Shown one piece after another: positions 38,320 through 46,725 of a DNA stretch of 64,000 nt. A program made the translations under genes and the position numbers. A model generated the notes under the pieces. It was given only the letters and a program-made list of their open reading frames with translations. It ran no database searches and was not told the origin of the DNA. Position 1 is the stretch's first letter. Each line of letters begins with the position of its first letter. Location of the stretch: positions 62,001 through 126,000 of the forward strand of contig JADLBH010000038.1 of NCBI GenBank assembly GCA_020847855.1. Direction: 5' to 3'. This DNA is from Fimbriimonadaceae bacterium (GTDB lineage Bacteria; Armatimonadota; Fimbriimonadia; Fimbriimonadales; Fimbriimonadaceae).

Positions 38320-38397
38320 CCGCCGGAGTCGGCCCGGAGCGACAGTGACTTGAGCCTCGCGAAGCACCCGCAGCTCCCATCAACGCCCCACTGCGTG

Positions 38398-38403
38398 TAC
38401 ACT
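38398..38403 (+). promoter_or_regulatory. Predicted -10 box of a leaderless promoter
   Basis: TACACT, 6 nt before the ATG at 38410 of the ankyrin-repeat protein. Confidence 0.5.
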
Positions 38404-38409
38404 CCCATT

Positions 38410-38985
38410 ATGGATCGTCACCTCTCGCGTCGCTCCCTGTTGGCAGCCTCGGCTGGTGCGCTCATCGCGCCAGTTGCCCTCGCCCAAGAAAAGAAGCCCG
38501 AAGAAGCCGCGTTCGAGCGCGACTATCCTGCGCCTGCTTTCAAGCCGTCTTGGAAGTCCGCGCAGACCAACCGGACGCTCGTCCAAGACTTCGTCATCTA
38601 CGCCCATTCCGATCTCGAAATGACGCGCAAGTTCCTCGATCGGGACGCAACGCTCGTCAACGCATTCATGGATTGGGGCGCCGGCGATTGGGAGTCGGCG
38701 CTGGGTGGGGCGTCGCACATGGGTCGCCACGATATTGTCCGGCTCCTGCTGGAGCGCGGGGCACGGATGGATATCTTTTGTGCGACCATGATGGGGCAGT
38801 TGGACGTGGTCAAGGCGATGCTGACGCTCGAGCCGAGGCTCGTTGACTCCCGCGGCCCCCACGGGTTCTCGCTGCACTTCCATGGTCAGCTGGCAGGCGA
38901 GCAGGCGGGCCCGATGGTCGAATACTTGCAAAGCGTTAAGAAGGTCGAGCTGAAACCGAACCCGTTCGTGAAGAAGGACGGTTAG
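38410..38985 (+). CDS. Exported ankyrin-repeat protein
   Basis: A 191-residue protein with an N-terminal RRSLLAASAGALIAPVALA that fits a Tat or Sec leader (twin arginine, hydrophobic core). The mature part has ankyrin-type repeats: TRKFLDRDATLVNAFMDWGA, SALGGASHMGRHDIVRLLLE and FCATMMGQLDVVKAMLTLEP. Ankyrin repeats bind partners, which are unknown here. Start ATG 38410 fits the leader. It ends with a 4 nt overlap with the convergent TPR-thioredoxin gene. Confidence 0.78.
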   Translation: MDRHLSRRSLLAASAGALIAPVALAQEKKPEEAAFERDYPAPAFKPSWKSAQTNRTLVQDFVIYAHSDLEMTRKFLDRDATLVNAFMDWGAGDWESALGGASHMGRHDIVRLLLERGARMDIFCATMMGQLDVVKAMLTLEPRLVDSRGPHGFSLHFHGQLAGEQAGPMVEYLQSVKKVELKPNPFVKKDG

Positions 38986-41177
38986 CGCGGGGCTTCGCTA
39001 CCTATTCGAGTGGAGTTCCTAGCTGCAACGTCTCCGTTGACTCGACGCAGTTCCCGCAGCAAGTAATCCACATTCGAGAAGGGGTCTCCTCCCGTGCGTT
39101 TCCAACGGACCCGACCCTGCGCGTCAATCAAGATCGTCGAATGTAGCTCCATACCCTCGAAGTCGTCATAAGAGGAGTACCGACGAGCGTTCTCATGGTC
39201 ACGGTCCGAGAGACGCTGGATGCCAAAAGTCCCCAGTTTCAAAGACTCCTTATTGGCCTCAGGCGTTGCGCTGCTGACGGCAAGCACCACCGTGTCCGCC
39301 TTCTCAAAGTCGGCAATCTGTCCGTTGATCTTGGACAATTGTTCCACGCAGTGGATGCACTCTTCGTTCAAGAAGAAGACCAAGAGCACGTTCTTGCCCT
39401 TGAACTGGTCCAGCGTGACCATGCTCCCATCCTTATCACGGCATTCTAGTTTAGGGGCGGCAAACGGCTCCCAGTTGCTGGGGCCGTAGGAAGCGAGTTC
39501 GGCCTGGCTGTAGGGCCTCTCCTTTGCCGGAACGTCGGCGACCGGTTTTGCACCCAGTTTCAATCCTTGTACTTCCGCTACCCATCGGAGCCCGGGGTCG
39601 GCGCCAGACCAGACATACAAGAACTTTCCGGCATATTCCGTGGCCCGTGCAGTCTCACCCAAGGCGGTATGAGCACGGGCCAATCCAGCGAGCGAAAAGC
39701 CATCGTTCTTCTCCGCCTCGAGCGCCTTGCCATAGGCTTCGATCGCTAAACGATAGTCACCACGCTTCATGAAAAGATCGCCTACGAGCCGAATGGCCGG
39801 CCAAGGGCTGAAGGGGGGGTCACCGCCATAGAGATGCTTCGTCGAAGCTTCGAGCAGTCCTTGGAGGCCTTCGAGCGGCTTGCCTTCGGCGGCCAACACA
39901 AGACCTTCTACGGTTTTGAACTGCGGCGTGATGTAAGGCTCGAACTCCTTGTTCTTGGCGAGGACTCTAGCCGTCGCCTCTTTCAGCTCGTCCAATCTCG
40001 CGCGAGCCTCTGCGACCTGGTCCTTGCCGACATGGGCAATGACCTCGGCCGCTAAGCGCTCGAACTGGGAATCCTCGCCAGAACCCCAGGGGACGGACCC
40101 CGGCCTCAGGATGTCGTCCCACCGCTCGAACTTGATGTAGGCGCGAACCAAGGCTGCTCGCCCCTCTGCATAGCCGCCCTGCTCCAGGTTGTCCGCTGCA
40201 GGGTCGGTCGGCGAAGCTAGCAAGTCCTTCGCACCTTGGATGCTGGCTTCGGCCATCCCCAGTTGCTCTTGAATGTAACAGAGATAGTTTCGGTTGTGCG
40301 GAAAGTTCCAGGTTTCGTAGGGCAGCGCCAAGCGCTGGTTCATGTACCGCAGTTCGGTCCGCGTTGCCGAGTCCATGCTCCTGGCCGCTTCGTGCCACAT
40401 CCCCATCTTGCTATAGGCGTGACCGGGCATATGGAGCGCGTGGCCGACGGCCGGGGCCGACTTGCCATACATTTCACAACTGTGGAGCGCTTGAGTCGGG
40501 TTCGAGTAGTCCCAGTTGTGGATGCTCGCGTGGTGTGCTCCAGGGTGCAAAGGGTTTTTGGCAAGCACCTCGTCAATCAAGCCCTGCGTTGCATAGGAAG
40601 TCCCCGGGCCCTCGATACTGTGGAAGGCGAGCAGCGCCTTGGCCTCGACATCGTCCGGGAACTTCAGTACGATGCGTTCGAGAGCAGGCCTCAGCACGTC
40701 GTTCGGCTTTGGGGTTCCAGGGGCGAAAGCCGCAGCCCAGGCCTCGATGTAAAGACGCTCGCGTTCCGTCACCTTGCCCTTTCGCTTGATGGCTTCGGCC
40801 AGGAAGAGTCGGTAGCGGTCCTTGGGATCGTCGCCTACTTTGCCTCCTGATGCGAACCAGTTGTAGCCACAACGGGCGAGTCCCCAGTACGCCATCGCGC
40901 ACTCAGGGTCGAGCTTGAGGCACCAGCGGAAAGAACGCTCGGCCTCTTCGAACCAAAAGCTATGCAGCAACGCGTTTCCTTGGTCGAACCACTCCTGCAC
41001 CTGTGCCGAGGAACTTGTGATGGGAAACGGCGTGTCGCCGATCCCTTCCATCTTCCATGGCTTGGTTCGCATTCCAGAGTCGAAAGCGGTCCCCTTCTTC
41101 GAGTGGCCGGCCTCGTCTGCTCGAGCAAGGGTCGGGGCTGCACACAGAAGTATCGCGAGAGTAAGAGCAGTTCGCAT
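38982..41177 (-). CDS. TPR protein fused to a thioredoxin-like domain
   Basis: A 731-residue protein with a signal peptide (RTALTLAILLCAAPTLARA). TPR helices fill most of the first 560 residues (WFDQGNALLHSFWFEEAERS, WCLKLDPECAMAYWGLARCG, then later units). The C-terminal 160 residues are an AhpC/TSA-type thioredoxin fold (LECRDKDGSMVTLDQFKGK, VLLVFFLNEECIHCVEQLSK). The pair CIHC is a CxxC active site. The fusion suggests a periplasmic redox enzyme carried on a TPR scaffold. Start ATG 41177 fits the leader; the longer frame to 41216 is not needed. Confidence 0.8.
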   Translation of the reverse strand: MRTALTLAILLCAAPTLARADEAGHSKKGTAFDSGMRTKPWKMEGIGDTPFPITSSSAQVQEWFDQGNALLHSFWFEEAERSFRWCLKLDPECAMAYWGLARCGYNWFASGGKVGDDPKDRYRLFLAEAIKRKGKVTERERLYIEAWAAAFAPGTPKPNDVLRPALERIVLKFPDDVEAKALLAFHSIEGPGTSYATQGLIDEVLAKNPLHPGAHHASIHNWDYSNPTQALHSCEMYGKSAPAVGHALHMPGHAYSKMGMWHEAARSMDSATRTELRYMNQRLALPYETWNFPHNRNYLCYIQEQLGMAEASIQGAKDLLASPTDPAADNLEQGGYAEGRAALVRAYIKFERWDDILRPGSVPWGSGEDSQFERLAAEVIAHVGKDQVAEARARLDELKEATARVLAKNKEFEPYITPQFKTVEGLVLAAEGKPLEGLQGLLEASTKHLYGGDPPFSPWPAIRLVGDLFMKRGDYRLAIEAYGKALEAEKNDGFSLAGLARAHTALGETARATEYAGKFLYVWSGADPGLRWVAEVQGLKLGAKPVADVPAKERPYSQAELASYGPSNWEPFAAPKLECRDKDGSMVTLDQFKGKNVLLVFFLNEECIHCVEQLSKINGQIADFEKADTVVLAVSSATPEANKESLKLGTFGIQRLSDRDHENARRYSSYDDFEGMELHSTILIDAQGRVRWKRTGGDPFSNVDYLLRELRRVNGDVAARNSTRIGSEAPR

Positions 41178-41867
41178 CCGTTGGGCTCCAATCGGGCGCG
41201 TCAACCATACCCGCATGAAGCTGGGAACAGGTCCGCTTTTCGATGATGCTCTCCTAACAGACCCTTGGCAGGGCCCTCAACTGCCGTCCGGATGCGACGC
41301 TGTGCCGAAGCGTCGTCCTTCTACGTGAACCCGATTTCCCGCGCCGTCCTATGGCTCTTCGGCCACGTAGGTATTCGAGCATGCACGGAACCTAGCCGCT
41401 TCACGTCCACAGCGACAACTACCTCCCCGTGAACGTGAACTCGATGATCGAGGATGCGGATGGCTGAGCGAGATTGGCCCTAGCCACAATTTGCATACCC
41501 AGCACCGTAAACGTACGAGAGGACGTACGCATTGTCCGAATCGCAAATGAAGGTGAAGAGGCAAAACTGAGGGGCGCGACGGCGGCATCACCCTGCCGTG
41601 CCCCCCCGAATCGTCACACGATTGGTGGTGCCGACATCGTTCGTGCGTGGGTCCGAGGGACGGAGGGACGAAGAGCGCTCAGGCGCAACCACGAGAGTCA
41701 TCCCATGGAACCTCGAGGCAATGCGAAGAAGACGCTGCGGAGCAGGAGTCCGCCACTGTAGCGCAAAGCCAGGGCCCGGAGCTGCCTGGGGTCTGGTTCG
41801 GGGCACGGCATTAGCACGGCTACAAGCGTGGAATAGAACCTGAATGGCCGGCGAACCGCGCCTTGCC
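41178..41867 (+). other. Long gap with no convincing gene
   Basis: About 690 bases without a natural-looking full ORF. A short plus-strand stretch near 41398-41467 (LHVHSDNYLPVNVNSMIED, then a stop) reads like a protein fragment and may be the end of a lost gene. Short plus-strand ORFs rich in Arg and Ala around 41598-41843 look like shadows. Confidence 0.35.
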
Positions 41868-42383
41868 CTACCGTCCCATCTGGCTGAAGATGTTGGTCAG
41901 TGCGATCACGCTAATGCCGAGGAAGACCACCATAAATCCGATCAAGATTACAAGCGTGGTCACGCTCTCAGCCGTTGTGACCTTCATTGCGTCCTTCTTC
42001 CGCTGAACACGGAACGCCTCGCGCAACTGCTTTAGCTTTGCTTTGTCGCTCTCGGCCTCTACGGGGTACTTCTGCCGGAAATGCCGGTCAAGCGGATCCG
42101 CCTGCGAATGGCCGGGCCGCTCTACTCGATAAAGCGGCTCCTCGAGTTCCTTGACTGCGCGGGAGAGTCTCGTCACGGAATCCGATTCCCGAAGCCGGTC
42201 CAGCGCGGCCTGGACATATGCCACGGGTAGCCCGGTGGCATCGGCAACGGCAGCGACCGTCACCTCGTCGTCGGCGCCTTCGGGTTCGAGCTGACTGATC
42301 CACGAGCCCTGCTCATGCAGCTCGTGGAGCAATGGCCGGAGCTCTTGTGCGCTGACCTCGTCGTGCTTGAACTCGTGATCCAT
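41868..42383 (-). CDS. Hypothetical protein with C-terminal membrane helix
   Basis: About 171 residues from ATG 42383. The first half contains a winged-helix-like pattern (EVTVAAVADATGLPVAYVQAALDRLRES). A charged linker (SDKAKLKQLREAFRVQRKK) follows, then a single membrane helix (TTLVILIGFMVVFLGISVIALT) at the end. The fold suggests a membrane-tethered DNA-binding-like protein, which I cannot name. The upstream ATGs at 42431 and 42405 are equally possible starts. Confidence 0.6.
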   Translation of the reverse strand: MDHEFKHDEVSAQELRPLLHELHEQGSWISQLEPEGADDEVTVAAVADATGLPVAYVQAALDRLRESDSVTRLSRAVKELEEPLYRVERPGHSQADPLDRHFRQKYPVEAESDKAKLKQLREAFRVQRKKDAMKVTTAESVTTLVILIGFMVVFLGISVIALTNIFSQMGR

Positions 42384-42616
42384 GTAGGTCGCTGGAAGGC
42401 AGAACATACCGTTCCACGGCGCCCGATTCATGAGGCCCTGGCGGTATGCATCGCAGTAGTTGGACGGTAAAGATACCCAAACGTCCGCCGGTTGTGGCAG
42501 CCGTCCGCGGGCTTGTCCGCCAGGGCAAAGTCGCGGCGCGCTTGGGCCCTCTTCGCAAGGTCTGGGTGGTAGCATCAGGCCTGCCCGGCATTCGGGCCCA
42601 TGAGAGGTAGAGAAAC

Positions 42617-43696
42617 ATGAGAACACCGATTCGACTTAGTCTGGTTGCCCTTGCCTTCGCTTCCGTGAGCGCGCACGCTCAATTCTACAAGACCGATGCC
42701 TTTCTTTTTAGCGTTAACAATGGCGGTATGGCAGCCGGTTCCGGTGGTAATGGCCATGTGGTATGGACCGCCGCAGGAGGTGCCGTGGACATCGGCGGCT
42801 CGACCGACGCGGGAACTGCGACGATCTCGGCCGACGGTCGCTACGTCGGTGCCACGGCAGTGAACAGCGCGACCGGGCTGAGCGAGGCGGCCCGCTACGA
42901 TTCGGTCAGCGGGACGTGGACCACGCTCGGCGGGTTCGGGTCGTCGTCCGGTAGCAACTCGAGCTCCGGTTGGGGGATGAGCGCGGACGGAAGCACGATC
43001 GTCGGCCTCGGCTGGGTGGACGCGGGCCATGCCCACGCGATGTCCATCACAGGGACCACCGTTACCGACTTGGGCACGAACGTGCCGGGGAACAACAGCC
43101 GGGCCCAGGCGGTCAGCGCGGACGGTTCGGTCGTTGGCGGTTGGGACGACAGTGACGGCGGCTTTTGGCAAGGTTCGATCTGGAAGAACGGGGTGCAAAC
43201 CCTTCTGACCGACTCGTCCGGGGTCGCGGTCGGTGAGGTCGGCGTGATCTCAGGCGACGGCAACTGGGCATTCGGCGGCTCGACCATAGACGATAAGGCG
43301 TACCGCTGGAGCGAAGCTACCGGGGTGGAGACCTTCGACAACCCGTTCGGCACACCGATGATCGCATTGGGTTCGAGCTACGACGGTAGCGTCGTGGTCG
43401 GTGCTGCGGGCAGCTTCTTCTCCGGATACGAGACTTGGATCTGGACCTCGGCGACGGGTGTCCGCAACCTCGAAGACATCGCAGCCGTGCTGCCGGGCTA
43501 CGATGGGACCCAGCTGCGGTCTGCCCTCGGCGTTTCGCCGGACGGGCGCTATGTGGTCGGGATCTACTCGAACTTCATCGGGTTCCCAGGCGGTGGGTTC
43601 GCAATGGATCTCCAGGCGGTGCCGGAGCCCTGCACAATGCTCGCCCTTGGTGGACTGGCAGTTCTGGCCCTGCGACGCAAGCGGGCCGTGAAGTAG
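42617..43696 (+). CDS. PEP-CTERM secreted HAF-repeat protein
   Basis: A 359-residue protein with a signal peptide (RLSLVALAFASVSAHAQ). Propeller repeats of the HAF type (ATISADGRYVGATA, WGMSADGSTIVGLG, AVSADGSVVGGWD, GVISGDGNWAFGG, GVSPDGRYVVGIY) run through it, and the end is VPEPCTMLALGGLAVLALRR, the PEP-CTERM sorting signal. PEP-CTERM proteins are sorted to the cell envelope by an exosortase, which is not in this window. The ATG has GAGAGG-like bases upstream. Confidence 0.87.
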   Translation: MRTPIRLSLVALAFASVSAHAQFYKTDAFLFSVNNGGMAAGSGGNGHVVWTAAGGAVDIGGSTDAGTATISADGRYVGATAVNSATGLSEAARYDSVSGTWTTLGGFGSSSGSNSSSGWGMSADGSTIVGLGWVDAGHAHAMSITGTTVTDLGTNVPGNNSRAQAVSADGSVVGGWDDSDGGFWQGSIWKNGVQTLLTDSSGVAVGEVGVISGDGNWAFGGSTIDDKAYRWSEATGVETFDNPFGTPMIALGSSYDGSVVVGAAGSFFSGYETWIWTSATGVRNLEDIAAVLPGYDGTQLRSALGVSPDGRYVVGIYSNFIGFPGGGFAMDLQAVPEPCTMLALGGLAVLALRRKRAVK

Positions 43697-43719
43697 CCGG
43701 AGCCCATACCGCGCTCACT

Positions 43720-43749
43720 GAGCCTCAACCCGAGCCGGGGTTGAGGCTC
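43720..43749 (+). terminator. Strong hairpin after the PEP-CTERM gene
   Basis: A perfect 12 bp stem (GAGCCTCAACCC and GGGTTGAGGCTC) with a 6 nt loop, 24 nt after the stop. GTTCCTT follows, a weak T-rich tail. Confidence 0.72.
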
Positions 43750-44049
43750 GTTCCTTATGGCGTGGCCATCTCCCAAGTCCTGCATCGAGGAGAGGGCTCA
43801 GAGTGGAGCGAGATCGCGAGCAATATTGATCACTGTGGCCATGAATTGCAAGGGTGGAGATAGGTCACGTTGGCGTTTGTGGCGACCTTGGACAAAGCGC
43901 TCCCTCGTTGTGCCAGGGGGAATTCGAAACGACTTCGTTCGCCTCCTGCGATGCGCGAAGGACCCCTCCCGAGGCATGCGGCGCAATGCCTACCAAGGTA
44001 CCGCAGGCTCTGCGGGCAAGCACCTCGAGCCCCAAAGCCTGGCCCTCGC
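43750..44049 (+). other. Gap with no clear gene
   Basis: Overlapping short ORFs here are Arg-, Ser- and Pro-rich shadows. I see no protein-like frame, promoter or repeat. Confidence 0.35.
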
Positions 44050-44406
44050 CTAGACCGCTCCCACAGACTGACCCACGAAGAGCAGGCAGTCGGTGTGCGG
44101 GATGTCTACGTGGAACTCGCGCATTCCGTAGGGCTGGACAAAGGGCTCCCGGAAACGTGTGCCGTCCAAGCGAGGCCGGGCCTGCTCCCATGCGGCATCT
44201 AGGTCGTCCACCTCCAAGTACACGGCACAACCCGTTGCCCCCTCCCCGGCACGTTGCAAGTGGAGAGTGAGTCCGTCCTTCTCGCAGATCCTGTACGTCG
44301 CACTGGAAAAGACCAAGCGGAAGCCCAGAGCCGCTTCGAGAAAGGCTACAGAAGCCTCGAGGTCCTGGCTCGCCACCATAGGGCTGAGGAACATCGCCCG
44401 CGCCAT
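44050..44406 (-). CDS. Glyoxalase/VOC-family protein
   Basis: A 118-residue VOC-superfamily protein (glyoxalase/bleomycin-resistance fold). MFLSPMVASQDLEASVAFLE, ALGFRLVF, LTLHLQR and VYLEVDDLDAAWE give the usual beta-alpha-beta-beta-beta module. The likely metal-ligand positions are not distinctive. ATG 44406 is chosen from the TACACT box 7 nt upstream; the frame continues to 44499 under the divergent gene. Confidence 0.8.
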   Translation of the reverse strand: MARAMFLSPMVASQDLEASVAFLEAALGFRLVFSSATYRICEKDGLTLHLQRAGEGATGCAVYLEVDDLDAAWEQARPRLDGTRFREPFVQPYGMREFHVDIPHTDCLLFVGQSVGAV

Positions 44407-44413
44407 CGAGTCG

Positions 44414-44419
44414 AGTGTA
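44414..44419 (-). promoter_or_regulatory. Predicted -10 box of a leaderless promoter
   Basis: TACACT on the minus strand, 7 nt before the ATG at 44406. Confidence 0.5.
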
Positions 44420-44428
44420 TCCGGCTCG

Positions 44429-45550
44429 TTGCCCGCCGATGCGACCACGTCACTGGGGCTCACGTTCAGGTATCCCAAGGGTGGAGTGCCACCGAACAAT
44501 CTAGCCCAGGCGCGAGCGCTCGTCCTACGTTACGGGTGGAACGCCACCGCCTTCCAGATCGTGAACCCTGGAATCGAGCACTGGGGCTCGGGAGCAGGAG
44601 ACGCGCTGATCGGGTTTGTGCGTCACGGCCGCCATCGCGTGGTGGCCGGGGCACCGATTTGCGACGAGGGCCGCCTTGCGGACGTCGTGGAAGAGTGGGA
44701 GCAAGAGGGCGAAAGCCTCGGCGAGAGGACCTGCTACTTCGGGGCAGCTGGACGCCTCGTGGACCTGTTGCGATCTCGGCACGGCTATAGCATCGCGGTC
44801 CTCGGGTCACAGCCTGTATGGAACCCCTCGCTCTGGCCGGACATCTTGGCCGCGAACGCCTCGTTGCGCGCACAGTTGAACCGGTCAAGGAACAAGGGGG
44901 TCTGGGTCGAGGAGTGGAACCACGAGAGGGCCACTGACCACCCCGACTTGCGCCGGGTCCTCGGTGAGTGGTTGCAGACACGGGGTCTCCCCCCCCTTCA
45001 TTTCTTGGTGGAACCGCAGACGCTTGGTCTGCTCGAAGGTCGGCGCATCTTCGTTGCCCAACGTGGCACTGAGACGGTCGGCTTCCTGGTGGCCTCCCCG
45101 GTGCCGCTGCGCAACGGGTGGTTGACCGAACAGTTCGTGCGAGGCAGGCGGGCCGTGAACGGCACCGTGGAGCTCATGGTGGACCATGCCATGACGACCT
45201 TCGGTGCCGAGCGAGCGGAGTACGTGACCATGGGGCTGGTGCCACTCTCCTTGATCGGTGTCGCCGATACGGACGAGAACCCGCTTTGGCTGCGTCTCCT
45301 CACCCGCTGGGTGCGGGCCCACGGTCGCCGCTTCTACAATTTCGTCGGACTAGAGACCTTCAAGGCGAAGCTCAAGCCGCACGACTGGGAGCCGATCTTC
45401 GTGATCTCTAAGGAGCCCAAGTTCTCCGTGGGGACGCTGTATGCGATCACGGGAGCCTTCACCAAGTCGCCGCCGATTGTCGCGGTGTTTCGGGGCCTCG
45501 CCAAGGCGCTTCGACAAGAGTGGCGCTGGATTCTGCGCAAGGGCCAGTAG
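44429..45550 (+). CDS. Lysylphosphatidylglycerol synthase C-terminal-like (DUF2156) protein
   Basis: About 373 residues with tandem GNAT folds, as in the cytoplasmic catalytic half of MprF and the DUF2156 family. Features are YGWNATAFQIVNPGIEHW, GDALIGFV, LRAQLNRSRNKGV, AVNGTVELMVDHAM and YNFVGLETFKAKLKPHDWEP. In MprF this half moves an amino acid (usually Lys) from tRNA to phosphatidylglycerol, but the membrane flippase half is missing here, so the acceptor is unknown. The start is uncertain: TTG 44429 and GTG 44486 are candidates. It is divergent from the VOC gene. Confidence 0.78.
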   Translation: MPADATTSLGLTFRYPKGGVPPNNLAQARALVLRYGWNATAFQIVNPGIEHWGSGAGDALIGFVRHGRHRVVAGAPICDEGRLADVVEEWEQEGESLGERTCYFGAAGRLVDLLRSRHGYSIAVLGSQPVWNPSLWPDILAANASLRAQLNRSRNKGVWVEEWNHERATDHPDLRRVLGEWLQTRGLPPLHFLVEPQTLGLLEGRRIFVAQRGTETVGFLVASPVPLRNGWLTEQFVRGRRAVNGTVELMVDHAMTTFGAERAEYVTMGLVPLSLIGVADTDENPLWLRLLTRWVRAHGRRFYNFVGLETFKAKLKPHDWEPIFVISKEPKFSVGTLYAITGAFTKSPPIVAVFRGLAKALRQEWRWILRKGQ

Positions 45551-45573
45551 CCACTCCACTATGGCCGAGACTG

Positions 45574-46626
45574 CTACCGAACCAGCCTCGGGAGCGGCTT
45601 GGCAGCCTTGGGTTGTGCGGCACAATAATCAAAGCCAAGAAGGGCGGCGATGCTGGACGCGACCTGGCCATTGCTCACGCCCGCCTCGCCGCGCACGGTC
45701 CCGAGAGGAGGCGAGTCCGGCCCCAGGATCATGATCCAGGTGTGCTCCGCGTTCGTGATCTTCTCCCCGTGAGACGTCCATTCGCTTCCATCACCTCTGC
45801 CGTGGTCCGTGGTGATCACTAGCGTTGTCTTGTCCTTATACTTGGGGAGGGACTGAAGCATGCCCCAATACCCCTTCAGCCAACGATCGAAACGGTGGGC
45901 CGCGTTGAGATACTTCGCATAGTTGCCACTATGGGCATAGGAGTCAGTCTCACCGAACAAAACGCCCATGAGTCGCGGCTGCTTGGTTCTCAGATAGAGC
46001 ATGGAGGCCTCGTAGGTAAAGGCGTCTGCCGGGTCGGGCGGAAACGGGTGGTCGGTCTGAGCTTGCAGCCGATTCAGCATCCGAGCCTCTGCCGAGCCCG
46101 TGAACGTGATAGGCTCCATGCCGCTCTGTACATAAAAACCGCACCTTTCCTTATTGAATATACTAGACACGACGTACCAGTTTCCAAATGCAGCCACCTT
46201 GCCTTCCATCCCTTTCTGCTTGTTCAACCATTCGAAGACCGTAACGTTCGGGTTCGGAACCGCATCGTTGCTACGAATCTCCGGATCCACGAAGCCTTGC
46301 AGGGTCTCCGAGTAGCCTGGGTAGCTAAACTTGAGACCGTTGAGCACCTGGCACGGTGTGCCGGACCTCCTGTCGCCATAGAGCTGGCCCTTGGCGGCGA
46401 TGGTGGACCACGTGAAGGGCATCAGGGCCTGCCGCCGTGCCTCGACAGTCTCTCTCCAATACGCTTTATAGTGAGCGTCCTCTGGTTTGGCGGCTTTCAT
46501 CAGGTCCGGCTCCGCTCCCTCGAACAGTTCCTGCCACCGCAAGCCGTCGGTGAAGAGGAAGAGAACGTTTTTCGTCTTTGTTGCGGGTTGGAAAAGAATC
46601 ACTGTGGCAAGGGCGGTGGCGAACAC
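45574..46626 (-). CDS. Exported alkaline phosphatase-superfamily protein
   Basis: A 350-residue protein with a hydrophobic start (FATALATVILFQPA). The metal-site motifs of the alkaline phosphatase superfamily are KNVLFLFTDGLRWQELF (D27) and VITTDHGRG (about residues 286-294). The nucleophile residue cannot be confidently placed by eye, so whether it is a phosphatase, phosphodiesterase or phosphopentomutase-like enzyme is open. The GTG start has a TAGACT box 6 nt upstream. It is convergent with the lysyltransferase-like gene. Confidence 0.78.
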   Translation of the reverse strand: MFATALATVILFQPATKTKNVLFLFTDGLRWQELFEGAEPDLMKAAKPEDAHYKAYWRETVEARRQALMPFTWSTIAAKGQLYGDRRSGTPCQVLNGLKFSYPGYSETLQGFVDPEIRSNDAVPNPNVTVFEWLNKQKGMEGKVAAFGNWYVVSSIFNKERCGFYVQSGMEPITFTGSAEARMLNRLQAQTDHPFPPDPADAFTYEASMLYLRTKQPRLMGVLFGETDSYAHSGNYAKYLNAAHRFDRWLKGYWGMLQSLPKYKDKTTLVITTDHGRGDGSEWTSHGEKITNAEHTWIMILGPDSPPLGTVRGEAGVSNGQVASSIAALLGFDYCAAQPKAAKPLPRLVR

Positions 46627-46632
46627 GACTCC

Positions 46633-46638
46633 AGTCTA
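46633..46638 (-). promoter_or_regulatory. Predicted -10 box of a leaderless promoter
   Basis: TAGACT on the minus strand, 6 nt before the GTG at 46626. Confidence 0.5.
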
Positions 46639-46713
46639 GCCTAAGACCGAAGCGGCTAGCACGCCACCTATACACGCCTGCGTGAAGGTCCCCAGCGGAG
46701 AAGAGGCCGTTGG

Positions 46714-46719
46714 TATGCT
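46714..46719 (+). promoter_or_regulatory. Predicted -10 box of a leaderless promoter
   Basis: TATGCT, 6 nt before the GTG at 46726. Confidence 0.5.
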
Positions 46720-46725
46720 CCTTCC

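Noticed and set aside
44407-44428. Shared promoter for the VOC gene and the lysyltransferase-like gene
   Set aside because: The minus-strand TACACT box fits the VOC gene, but the plus strand has no TANNNT box and the start of that gene is uncertain.
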